A stretch of 64,000 nucleotides of DNA from Halobellus litoreus (lineage in GTDB: Archaea; Halobacteriota; Halobacteria; Halobacteriales; Haloferacaceae), in contig NZ_JANHAW010000001.1 of assembly GCF_024464595.1 (NCBI RefSeq), forward strand, positions 744,001-808,000, given 5' to 3'. How positions within the stretch are numbered: position 1 is the first letter of the stretch; each line of letters opens with the position of its first letter. The translations under genes were made by a program, and so were the position numbers. This document shows positions 16,370-23,563 of the stretch, piece by piece. The notes beneath the pieces are model-generated. The model made no database searches. It saw nothing but the letters and a program-made list of their open reading frames with translations, and was not told where the DNA came from.

Positions 16370-17533
16370 TCACAGTGGATCTCCGACGTCGTCACCGGCA
16401 CCCGGCGTTCCGCCCTCCTCTCCTGCGGCGGCCGCTTCGGGCTCTCGCCCGCTGTTCGCCCGCTGTGATGCGTTCGGTCGTTTCTCCGGGTCGAGGAGCG
16501 GAGGGAGCGCCGTGTCCGCGAACGTCAGTCCGATCACGAGGACGATGGGCGCGAAAAACAGCCCGTAGAAGCCGAGAACTACCGGGCCGAGGGTGTAAGC
16601 GAGCATCAACAGGCCGACGTGCGTCCGCTTGCCGGACAGCAGCGGTCGCAACACCAGATCGGGGATCGTGTCGACGACGACGACGGCGACGACGAAGAAC
16701 GCCCCGACGTACGCCAGGTTCGCGGGGTCGCCGCCGAGCACGATCGGGATCGCGGTGATCAGCGTCACCGGGACGTAGACGATCTTCATCCCGACGACGG
16801 GGATCAGGCTCGCGATACCGGTGAGCGCCCCTGCGAGGGCTGGATACGGGACTTCGGCGGCGGCGGGGACGAACGTGTTGTAGACGCTGAACGAGCCGAT
16901 AGCGATCAGCGAGACGGCGAGCACGTTCAGGAGGTTGCCGAACAGGACCGCCTCCAGTTCCTCGTCGACGGCGTCGAGGTACTCCCGAACGATGGCGTCC
17001 TCGCCGAATCCGTGCAGCCACGCTCTGATCCTGTCGCCGTCGACCAGCAGGTAGTACGTGACGATGACGACGATGAACATATTCAGGAAGAACCCCGAGA
17101 CGAGCGTCGTGAGGAACTCCGCGTGTTGGGTGGCGAAATCGATGAACGGTGCCAGATCGCCCGACTGGTACGCCTCGTAGAGCCCCTGAACGGTGAGTTC
17201 GGGGAGCCCGTTGACCCCGCCGAACCACTCGAGGTTCTCGTTCGCGACGTCGATCAGGGCGTAGTCTTCGATGAACTGCCGCGCCTCGATGATGAGGAGG
17301 ACTGTGGCGTAACTCACGAGGAGGAGCAACGGAACCGCGAGCGACGTCATCACGATGGCCGCCCGGACGTTCGCGGGAAGGTGGAACCGCCTGAGCGCCT
17401 GGTGGTACCGCCGGGTCGAATAGTACAGGAACACCGAGATGGTCAGCGGGGCGATGAACTGGTACGCGAGGAAGCCGATGACGACTGCGACGAGGAGACC
17501 GAAGAGGGCGACGGCGAAGCGGTTTCCGTTCAT
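16370..17533 (-). CDS. AI-2E family transporter (PerM-like)
   Basis: A 387-residue membrane protein with about eight hydrophobic segments and the family signature LIPVVGMKIVYVPVTLITAI in the third quarter. Between helices 3 and 4 is the usual periplasmic-type loop (about residues 90-150). The family includes exporters of autoinducer-2 in bacteria and Na+/H+ antiporters in haloalkaliphiles, so the substrate is open. The last 45 residues are hydrophilic and low in complexity. ATG 17533 (MNGNRFAVALFG) is preferred to the start at 17551. Confidence 0.85.
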   Translation of the reverse strand: MNGNRFAVALFGLLVAVVIGFLAYQFIAPLTISVFLYYSTRRYHQALRRFHLPANVRAAIVMTSLAVPLLLLVSYATVLLIIEARQFIEDYALIDVANENLEWFGGVNGLPELTVQGLYEAYQSGDLAPFIDFATQHAEFLTTLVSGFFLNMFIVVIVTYYLLVDGDRIRAWLHGFGEDAIVREYLDAVDEELEAVLFGNLLNVLAVSLIAIGSFSVYNTFVPAAAEVPYPALAGALTGIASLIPVVGMKIVYVPVTLITAIPIVLGGDPANLAYVGAFFVVAVVVVDTIPDLVLRPLLSGKRTHVGLLMLAYTLGPVVLGFYGLFFAPIVLVIGLTFADTALPPLLDPEKRPNASQRANSGREPEAAAAGEEGGTPGAGDDVGDPL

Positions 17534-17654
17534 ACGCGTTGACGTTTCCACGGTTCGGTACTAAAACGTAGCTCTGTAGAGCGCGACGAGTAACTGAGTC
17601 AGATTCGGAGGCGGAAAGACATTTACCAGTCATCCGACCCAACGCGTAGCCAAG

Positions 17655-18389
17655 ATGGTCTCCCTCGTTCGCCCCCTCCGACAGCTCGCCGTGTCGCCGA
17701 CGCGGTTCTTCGAGGAGCGTCCGCCGTCGGACACGCTTCCCGTCGCCGCGGGGTTGGTCGTCTTCTTCGCGGTCGCCCTCACCGCCGCGTTGCTCCTCGT
17801 CGGTTCGATGCTCGCCGGCGCGGTCGACGCCACGGTCACGATGGACAACCCGGACCGGCCGCCCGAGACCTTCTGCGAGCAGTACGAAGACGACCCGGAC
17901 TCGCCGTTCGGCGAGGGTTGCGACGAACCGGTGACGGTCGAACGGGACGCCGGGCAACTGCTCCGCGAGGCCGTCAACGACTACCTCTGGATCGGGGTTG
18001 TCAGCCCGTTCGTCCTGTGGTTCCTCGGGACCCTCGTCCTGTTCGCCGGCGGACAGCTCGCGGCCGGCGACCCCTCCTTCGCCGGCACGGCGGCGCTCGC
18101 GGGATGGGCGGCGCTCCCGGAGTTCCTACGGGTCGTCGCCGGCCTCGCAGGGCTCTGGTACGCCCTCCGGGATCTCACGATCACCGGTCCCGAACAGGGG
18201 GCCGCGGTTCTGGAGACGGCGCTCGCGGCCGTCGAACCGATCCTGCTGGTCGTTTCGCTTCTCACGCTCGGCTGGCAGTGGTCGATACTCTCCGCCGGAC
18301 TCAGCGAGGACGCGGACATCTCCCGCGGTGCCGCCGCCGTCGCCGTCGGCGTTCCGCTCGTGATCTTCTTCGTGGTAGGGGCGCTGTGA
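17655..18389 (+). CDS. Yip1-like membrane protein
   Basis: A 244-residue protein with five probable membrane helices. The N-terminal LVRPLRQLAVSPTRFFEE is the typical amphipathic start of Yip1-domain proteins, followed by helix 1 (about 28-55), an extracellular loop containing two cysteines (EQYEDD...GEGCDEP) and four further helices. Yip1-like proteins in archaea have no established function. It is transcribed divergently from the AI-2E transporter, with about 120 bases between them. Confidence 0.75.
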   Translation: MVSLVRPLRQLAVSPTRFFEERPPSDTLPVAAGLVVFFAVALTAALLLVGSMLAGAVDATVTMDNPDRPPETFCEQYEDDPDSPFGEGCDEPVTVERDAGQLLREAVNDYLWIGVVSPFVLWFLGTLVLFAGGQLAAGDPSFAGTAALAGWAALPEFLRVVAGLAGLWYALRDLTITGPEQGAAVLETALAAVEPILLVVSLLTLGWQWSILSAGLSEDADISRGAAAVAVGVPLVIFFVVGAL

Positions 18390-18453
18390 GCGTTCGGCGC
18401 GGAGACAAAACAGAGCAACGTTTGCTGACTGGACAACAATTCCAGAAGTAGTA

Positions 18454-18540
18454 CCGCGAGGCGAGCCGGGCGGGACCGGAGGTCCCGCTGGAAGCCGGCG
18501 CTCCGCGCCGGCGACGGTAGCGAGCCTCGCGGCTCTTTTT
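18454..18540 (+). repeat. Three-stem palindromic element with trailing T run
   Basis: An outer stem CCGCGAGGC (18454-18462) pairs with GCCTCGCGG (18524-18532). Inside are two perfect 8-bp hairpins: GCGGGACC/GGTCCCGC (18470-18488, loop GGA) and GCCGGCGC/GCGCCGGC (18494-18512, loop TCC). Together they would fold as a three-way junction. A T5 run follows at 18536-18540, so it could act as a terminator for the Yip1-like gene or be a structured RNA or DNA element. Confidence 0.6.
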
Positions 18541-18550
18541 CCCTCCAGGT

Positions 18551-18592
18551 TTTTGCGCCGAGTGGTTCGCGAAGCGAACCCGAGGCGGAAAA
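18551..18592 (+). repeat. Long hairpin element
   Basis: The inner stem GGTTCGC/GCGAACC (18564-18580, loop GAA) is perfect. It is enclosed by TTTTGCGCC (18551-18559) and GGCGGAAAA (18584-18592), which pair at eight of nine positions. It follows the three-stem element by ten bases and is preceded by CCAGG, as is a second hairpin in this window at 59458. Confidence 0.55.
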
Positions 18593-18602
18593 CGGTGGAA
18601 GT

Positions 18603-18704
18603 GCGCTGGCGGGGATTGTGAACCGAACCGAGACGGTCCTGCTCGCTCACTTCGCTCGCTGCGCGGGCTGCGACTCGTCGGGGTCAAATCCCCGCGTGCC
18701 GCCA
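18603..18704 (+). repeat. Palindrome with tRNA T-arm-like ends; possible attachment-site remnant
   Basis: The left end, GCGCTGGCGGGGATTGTGAACC (18603-18624), matches the complement of the tRNA-Gly 3' end at 22424 with one mismatch and one inserted base. The right end (18680-18704, GGGGTCAAATCCCCGCGTGC then CGCCA) also looks like a T-arm and acceptor strand, in opposite orientation, and pairs in part with the left end. Between them is GCTCGCTCACTTCGCTCGCT, a motif also found next to tRNA-Val at 56951-56972. Confidence 0.45.
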
Positions 18705-19183
18705 CACTGAATCCGACGTGGCGAGCGACACGCAGGGCGGTCGCTCTCCGTGTGGAATTCAGAGAAATGCACTGGCTGGGCCACACCAAGAGTTTCACAT
18801 CGCAGTCCGACTCCAAGTGGTTTAACGTATCGAGCGGGGGTTAACTCCCAGTTGGACAAACGACTCGATGCGGTAAAACACTGAAAGGATTATCCAGGTC
18901 GACGGCGACCGCCTCGAGGACGTACAACTCCGGTTACGACATACGAACCGATCAGACCACCGACCAAATATACAGCCACCTCGTCCCGAGGTGAAAACAA
19001 ATCGCGTCGTCGAACTCAATCGCCATTTTCAGAGGGTGTTTTAATTTCTAAAAGTGTAGATTCGGATTTTTTTCACTCATCTGATATAATTTCTTCGGTG
19101 GGACTCAATAAGATGGGTTACCATTCTACCGAAGTACGGCAGAACCTCCTCGTCAATCAAATCAAGCTGTGAATTTTTGACGG

Positions 19184-20113
19184 CTATTTATATCCCAAAC
19201 TTTCCAACCGGTCCTCAACGTTACGGTTAGTGTGATTAACTGTCTCCGCTGGATAATAATTCCTATGATCCACACCAGTTATCTCAACCCAAGGAACCAT
19301 CCGAACGGCAGCGGTTTGACAGCCGGCGGGGTGACGGTAGACCCCACTCTCCCCAAATCCGTTACCATGGTCAGCCGTAATCACGGCTTTGTCGGCGTCA
19401 TAGTTTGATATTAGTGTCCTAACGCTATCCAGCACAACGCGGCAGTTCTCCCGATAAGCGTACCACGCTTCCTCGTGCGTTAGCTCTCCATTTTTAAGAC
19501 GCTTGAATACATCTGTACTCCCGCCTTCACCGAATTGATCTATGTCGATACCAGTATTGAGGTCAACAGGTATGCTCGGATAGTGAGGCTGCATATAGTG
19601 GACAATTAGTTTTTTAGGGGCATCACGACGTCCGACAGTTATTGCACGGTCAGTAAGAGGTTCAGGTGGGATGGTTCCCAACTCGTCTGACCACCCCGTC
19701 TGCCAAACCTCGTGTAGCTGAGCGAATGCTTCGGTATTTACTTCGTCGTAAGATGTATACACGTTTCCAGTAACATATACCGTCTGGCTCATTTGATCAG
19801 AGTACTTGTCGACAAAATTCGTATTCATAAATTCGAGCGATTGCGCAGCGTTAGAGCGACGTATTGGAATGTCTGACGGCAAGAAATCAAAGTCGGAAGC
19901 ACACTCAGTGAGGACGTCTGGGCGACACGCATCTAATATGATCAGAAGGTCCCATTTGTCGTCCCAGATAGACCGTTCAGGTCCGGTTACAATGTCGTGG
20001 TATATTTTGGCCGCGTCGTGGGTTCTAACGGTTCTGGCTCTATTCCTTACGAATTGATAAGCCTCAGTCGGGTTTCGAAGCCCTTTTTTTATTTTCTTGA
20101 TCACTTCCTTCAC
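19184..20113 (-). CDS. Alkaline phosphatase/sulfatase-superfamily protein
   Basis: A 309-residue protein of the alkaline phosphatase fold. It shows LLIILDACRPDV near residues 57-67, with Asp61 as probable metal ligand and Cys63 in the nucleophile position, VHYMQPHYPS (171-180), ITADHGNGFGESG (245-257) and a following His261. Such haloarchaeal proteins are often found in cell-surface glycan loci and may transfer or cleave sulfate or phosphate esters. No signal peptide is seen. It starts at GTG 20113, which overlaps the stop of the preceding small gene (GTGA). The DNA is AT-richer than its surroundings, suggesting transfer. Confidence 0.75.
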   Translation of the reverse strand: MKEVIKKIKKGLRNPTEAYQFVRNRARTVRTHDAAKIYHDIVTGPERSIWDDKWDLLIILDACRPDVLTECASDFDFLPSDIPIRRSNAAQSLEFMNTNFVDKYSDQMSQTVYVTGNVYTSYDEVNTEAFAQLHEVWQTGWSDELGTIPPEPLTDRAITVGRRDAPKKLIVHYMQPHYPSIPVDLNTGIDIDQFGEGGSTDVFKRLKNGELTHEEAWYAYRENCRVVLDSVRTLISNYDADKAVITADHGNGFGESGVYRHPAGCQTAAVRMVPWVEITGVDHRNYYPAETVNHTNRNVEDRLESLGYK

Positions 20114-20289
20114 CCCTTAACGCTCTCATATGAGTAGATGATGACAAGAGGGAAAAACGAATGTATCAAAACCAACATATTTCCAAACCCGCCCAGAAAC
20201 GGTAACACCCGCTTGTCGGGCCGAAAATCGGCGAGGACGGTGTCCTGTACGTTCTTGACGTCCCGCTAGAGGTCGGTTAGTCGTTTCAT
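20110..20289 (-). pseudogene. Small membrane-protein gene with amber codon at position 8
   Basis: A 59-residue frame runs from ATG 20289 to TGA 20110-20112 if one TAG (20266-20268, codon 8) is read through. Its ATG overlaps the stop of the upstream gene (ATGA) and its stop overlaps the GTG of the downstream gene (GTGA), which is strong evidence that it was a real gene in a translationally coupled series. The product would be MKRLTDL-(stop)-RDVKNVQDTVLADF, then one hydrophobic helix (about residues 38-52). TAG probably replaced TGG. No family recognised. Confidence 0.5.
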
Positions 20290-20810
20290 AGCTGAATCAC
20301 CTCATACTGTCCGACACCCGCCTCGCCTATCGCCTGAGCGACCGCCTCGGCGCGCTCGTCGAGATCAAGAGGCGGGGCGTCGGGGCGGTCTATCCCGGCG
20401 CGGTCGGCGTACTCCTCGCGGAGAGACTGATACGCCTCGAGGTGATCGCGATAGTACGACAGAGTATTTTCACAGAGCTCCTCGTCGACCGCTGGAACAC
20501 CACCCGGCCGGGCGAAAGGGTCGAGGGGGGAATCGGCCGCTTCGGGCGGGCGGATAATGGCTAAGAACTCGTCGAGCGTGACGTCGAGATACTCCTCGGC
20601 GAAGATACGCCACCCATGAAAGTCTGTGTAGAAATTGACGAGCGTTTTCGCGAGAGACATTTCAGCCTTCGCCAAGCGCGAGGGAATACGGTCTATCTCC
20701 ATCTGTCGGCCAGCCTCCTTTGATCGCTGGTTGTAGGAAACGAACTCGCAGTCCTCGATGAGTCGGAAGTGCGCACCGACGATGAGTTCGCCAATCTGTG
20801 TCTGAATCAT
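20286..20810 (-). CDS. Hypothetical protein of the integrated element
   Basis: A 174-residue acidic protein of unknown function. The N-terminal part, GELIVGAHFRLIEDCEFVSY then NQRSKEAGRQMEIDRI, has an E...E-x-D arrangement that loosely recalls PD-(D/E)xK nuclease-like proteins, but the rest does not continue such a fold and I do not assign one. The middle (SLAKTLVNFYTDFHGWRIFAEEYL) is helical, and the tail is Asp/Glu-rich. A palindrome and an ATAATATTTTG box lie just upstream. It is the first gene of a coupled minus-strand series. Confidence 0.6.
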   Translation of the reverse strand: MIQTQIGELIVGAHFRLIEDCEFVSYNQRSKEAGRQMEIDRIPSRLAKAEMSLAKTLVNFYTDFHGWRIFAEEYLDVTLDEFLAIIRPPEAADSPLDPFARPGGVPAVDEELCENTLSYYRDHLEAYQSLREEYADRAGIDRPDAPPLDLDERAEAVAQAIGEAGVGQYEVIQL

Positions 20811-20835
20811 CGGTGACAGAATATCAACGGGTCAA

Positions 20836-20862
20836 CAAAATATTATGGTGGGTTCACCCACC
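20836..20862 (-). promoter_or_regulatory. Promoter box with adjoining perfect palindrome
   Basis: GGTGGGTTCACCCACC (20847-20862) is a perfect inverted repeat with a 2-base centre. It abuts an A+T box (20836-20846, ATAATATTTTG on the minus strand) about 25-35 bases before ATG 20810. A near copy, GTGGTTGAACCCAC, occurs at 20907-20920 inside the next small gene. The position over the BRE/TATA site suggests a repressor operator for the element's gene series. Confidence 0.45.
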
Positions 20863-20872
20863 GGATAGCAGT

Positions 20873-21031
20873 TTAGCCGAACAGTTCTTCGGTGTCAACT
20901 TCCGTAGTGGTTGAACCCACCCCGAAGGGTTCGGCCTGCCGGAGCTCGTCAAGCATCCGCTCGTTCTCGACGATACTGCGTTCGATTCGGAGCGCAAGCG
21001 TGTCAAGTTCGGCGTGAATGTCTCCTGCCAT
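20873..21031 (-). CDS. Small acidic hypothetical protein (52 residues)
   Basis: ATG 21031 to TAA 20873 encodes 52 residues: a heptad-like helix (residues 1-34, IHAELDTLALRIERSIVENE) and an acidic Thr/Gly-rich tail ending in TEELFG. The composition is haloarchaeal and codon third positions are G/C-rich, unlike the other frames here. It lies between the integrase and the hypothetical gene on the same strand, a usual place for small element-encoded accessory or regulatory proteins. Function unknown. Confidence 0.55.
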   Translation of the reverse strand: MAGDIHAELDTLALRIERSIVENERMLDELRQAEPFGVGSTTTEVDTEELFG

Positions 21032-21167
21032 CCAACCGATCGTCTACCGTAGCTGGTCTTACGTGTAGCGGTCAGCCCAGGTTCACGGCGTTGGTTCCAG
21101 ACCCCTCGATGTGGGGGGATGGTGGAGTGTAACAATACGTTTTACGCGAGACTCGTCACCCGTTTCG

Positions 21168-22288
21168 CTACCATTTCGAGTTCACCTTGTTGTGGCGACT
21201 CTCCGCCCGCGAGGGCGCGTACCCGAGCGTTGTTTCGACCTTCTTGTGCCGGAACTGTTCGCGGGCATCGTGGACGTTCTCCTCATCGACCCATACAGTC
21301 GCGCACCCGTGGCGAATCGAGTACCAAGATAGGTCGCGGCCGGCCGGTTTGATGCTCCCACGCTCGATGAGTTGATTCAGCAGATAATTCAGCGAGGTCG
21401 AACCGTAGGGGTTGCCCTTCCCGTTCAACTAGAGTTCATCGCGTCCGTTGTACACTTCGTAGCTCGAACGCTCGTCAAGCCACGTCCGTAGCGCACGCAC
21501 GCTCTTATTCGAGAGGACACACTTCCAGTTGTCCTCGTTCTTGCTGGATTCCTCACGAGGAATATCGAGGGTATTGTCCTCGAAATTCACCCAATCGACC
21601 TTTGCTCGCCCGACCTCGACGGGACGGGGTCCACAGTCGAGCGAGACTGAGACGATGGAGGGCATCTTCATCGAGTTCGCCTTCTGGAAATCTTCCGGCC
21701 CAACCTGTTCCTTAGCTTTCTCAAGACGCTGTGCGAGGTGGGCTTTCAGTTCGTCTCGTTCGTCGGGTTCACAAGCGTTGTAGTGTTTGACCGTGCCGTG
21801 AGCGAGCGCGGCTCCGTATAGGAACCGGAACTCCCCTTTCTTGAAGTAGTCGCGGTTCGGTGAGCGTGAGACCACACTCCCACTCGATGTTCGTGCCCTT
21901 CTCGTGGTTGTAGTAGGAGAACAGTCGCTTGATTGTCTTCACGGAGTTGTTGAGGTTCGAGTCGGTGTACTCGGTGTAGCGACCGAGTTCCCGCATCAGT
22001 TGGTCGGCATCCTCCGGCGAGAGTTCCGTAGTGTACCCGCGCTGGTTCCACAGCCACCGCATAATCTGGTCAATCTTGTAGATGGTGTTCCGGAGGGTGT
22101 CTTCGGAGTACCCCGCGTAGTCGGTCGGGGTCTTTGCCTTCCACGGAGAGCCATTCGAAGAGATCGCGCTTCCACGTCTCGTAGTCACTCCGTGCGCGTG
22201 CGTGCTGTTCGTCAAGCTCTTCGATGGTTTCCTGTGCGACGAGTGGGAAATCGAAGGAAGCACTACGCGCTCCCCGCTCAAAGTTCAT
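21168..22288 (-). pseudogene. Tyrosine recombinase (integrase), inactivated
   Basis: Three pieces together make one phage-type integrase of about 370 residues. Piece one (22288 to about 22115) has MNFERGARSASFDF and an SAM-like N-terminal start. Piece two (about 22110 to 21875) has GYSEDTLRNTIYKIDQIMRW. Piece three holds the catalytic domain: Arg in DCGPRPVEVGRAKVDW, YSIRHGCATVW, RHKKVETTLGY with the nucleophile Tyr. Lesions are an extra C in the cccc run at 22111-22114, a shift near 21855-21875 and an in-frame TAG at 21429-21431 before NGKGNPYG. It lies beside tRNA-Gly, its likely target. Confidence 0.85.
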
Positions 22289-22390
22289 TCCCGGGCCTCC
22301 TGCGTGTATTTTTCAGCCCCTATACGGCCGAAACATTGTAGTCGAATCGAGGGAATCATCGTTGTCTTCTTTCAGGTTTGAAGACAACGG

Positions 22391-22395
22391 AAAAA
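22391..22395 (-). terminator. T5 run after tRNA-Gly
   Basis: Five T residues on the minus strand (AAAAA on the given strand) about 28 bases past the tRNA 3' end, the usual archaeal terminator form. Confidence 0.4.
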
Positions 22396-22422
22396 GGCGT
22401 AAACGCCGCGTAGCAGCGATTA

Positions 22423-22493
22423 TGCGCTGGCTGGGATTTGAACCCAGGTTGTGACCATGGCAAGGTCACGTGATACCACTACACTACCAGCGC
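22423..22493 (-). tRNA. tRNA-Gly (anticodon GCC)
   Basis: The minus strand folds as a complete 71-base cloverleaf: acceptor GCGCTGG/CCAGCGC, D-arm GTGTAGTGGTATCAC, anticodon arm TGACC-TTGCCAT-GGTCA with anticodon GCC, and T-arm CTGGG-TTCAAAT-CCCAG, with discriminator A. It reads GGC and GGU codons. No intron and no encoded CCA. Its 3' end faces the broken integrase, so it is the probable attachment site of the 18.6-22.4 kb element. Confidence 0.95.
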
Positions 22494-22725
22494 GTGTGTG
22501 GTCTGCGTCTGCATTCCTGAGAAGACGGGATTCGTAAATAAGACTTGCGAAACCGGGAGCAAAACCGCCGGATGGCGTGGGGAAATCTACCACGGGTCGA
22601 CGGACCACGAAACCGCCGTTGACGGCCGTGTGAACGGCTCACAGCCCCCGCTAGCTTTCGCTACTCTTTTACGGGCCGCTCCGGTATCGGAGATACAGTC
22701 TAGACGTGACGCTGAAGGGACCGGT

Positions 22726-23559
22726 ATGACGCTGACCGTACTCGTGCCGTCCTCTCTCGTCCGGGAGGCCGAAGACAAACGCGAGGCAACTCGCAAACTC
22801 GGCTACGTCGCCCGCGCGGCGACGGTGTTCCGGGCGGATCGGCTCGCCGTCTTCCCCGACCGGGAAGGCGAGCGACGCTGGGGGGGCGAGTTCGTCGAAA
22901 CGGTGCTGCGGTACGCCGCCACGCCCCCACACCTCCGAAAGGATCTGTGGGGTCGACGCGACGAACTCGAGTACGTCGGCGTCCTCCCGCCCCTCCGCGT
23001 CCCGTCTATGACCGGCTCCGAATCAGACGGTTCGGGGTCGTTAACACAGGGAATCGTGACCGAGGTCGGACCTGACGGCCGCGTTCGGGTCAATTGCGAA
23101 CTGCAACACCCGGTCTCGCTGCTCGTGCCTCCGTCGATGGAGGTCGAGGAGGGGACGCGCGTCGCCATCAGGATCTCTTCGCGAGAACCGGTCCGTGCGC
23201 GGATCGTCGACGAGCCCGTTCCGGGCTTCGACGTGTCCCGCACGGACCTCGAGGAAGCACTCGGCCGCGCCGACGCGGGCGTCGCGATCGCGACGTCCCG
23301 CCACGGCGAAGCGCTGACCACCTCGTGGCTGCCGCAGCTCGCCTCGCGTATCGAGCGCGAGGGCGCGACAGTCGCGTTCGGGTCGCCCGGTCGTGGGCTT
23401 CCGGCAATCCTCGGCGTCGACGTCGAGGATGCGGTCGAACCCGTGGACGGTCCGGGGTTCGATCTCTGGCTGAATACGATTCCGCGACAGGGCAGCGAGG
23501 TGGTGCGAACCGAGGAAGCGATGTTCGCCTCCCTCTCGCCCCTGACACTCACGGAGTGA
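22726..23559 (+). CDS. SPOUT-type RNA methyltransferase-like protein (DUF171)
   Basis: A 277-residue protein of the PF02598 family, which in eukaryotes (SPOUT1/C9orf114) and archaea is a putative RNA methyltransferase. Visible features are LTVLVPSSLVREAEDKREAT at the N terminus, RAATVFRADRLAVFPD, an inserted OB-like segment (about residues 105-165) and a knot-like C-terminal half with TVAFGSPGRGLPAIL and NTIPRQGSEVVRTEEA. Placement directly upstream of rpl3 is conserved in haloarchaea and supports a ribosome-related job. ATG 22726 starts the conserved region; the longer frame upstream has no support. Confidence 0.8.
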   Translation: MTLTVLVPSSLVREAEDKREATRKLGYVARAATVFRADRLAVFPDREGERRWGGEFVETVLRYAATPPHLRKDLWGRRDELEYVGVLPPLRVPSMTGSESDGSGSLTQGIVTEVGPDGRVRVNCELQHPVSLLVPPSMEVEEGTRVAIRISSREPVRARIVDEPVPGFDVSRTDLEEALGRADAGVAIATSRHGEALTTSWLPQLASRIEREGATVAFGSPGRGLPAILGVDVEDAVEPVDGPGFDLWLNTIPRQGSEVVRTEEAMFASLSPLTLTE

Positions 23560-23563
23560 TCAT

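Larger units (their letters stand above)
18390..19183 (+). other. Gene-free stretch at the left border of the island
   Basis: No supportable protein gene is present; open frames here are basic, low-quality shadows. The left part (18454-18704) is filled with strong inverted repeats described separately. From about 18840 to 19183 the composition becomes clearly AT-richer, with T runs and TATA-like stretches, continuous with the sulfatase-like gene that follows. This change marks the start of foreign-looking DNA. Confidence 0.6.
18603..22493. mobile_element. Decayed integrative element bounded by tRNA-Gly
   Basis: The right border is the 3' end of the tRNA-Gly gene (22423-22493, minus strand) with a broken tyrosine integrase beginning about 135 bases inside. 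The left border is a degenerate copy of the same tRNA 3' end at 18603-18624. Inside are AT-rich genes of different composition from the flanks, several overlapping by four bases on the minus strand, and three lesions in the integrase. tRNA-targeting by tyrosine integrases is well established; the exact left border is inferred. Confidence 0.6.

Noticed and set aside
18680-18704. A possible tRNA gene ending in a T-arm-like sequence
   Set aside because: The T-loop is one base short and no D-arm, anticodon arm or 5' acceptor strand can be found upstream; it is treated as part of a palindromic repeat.
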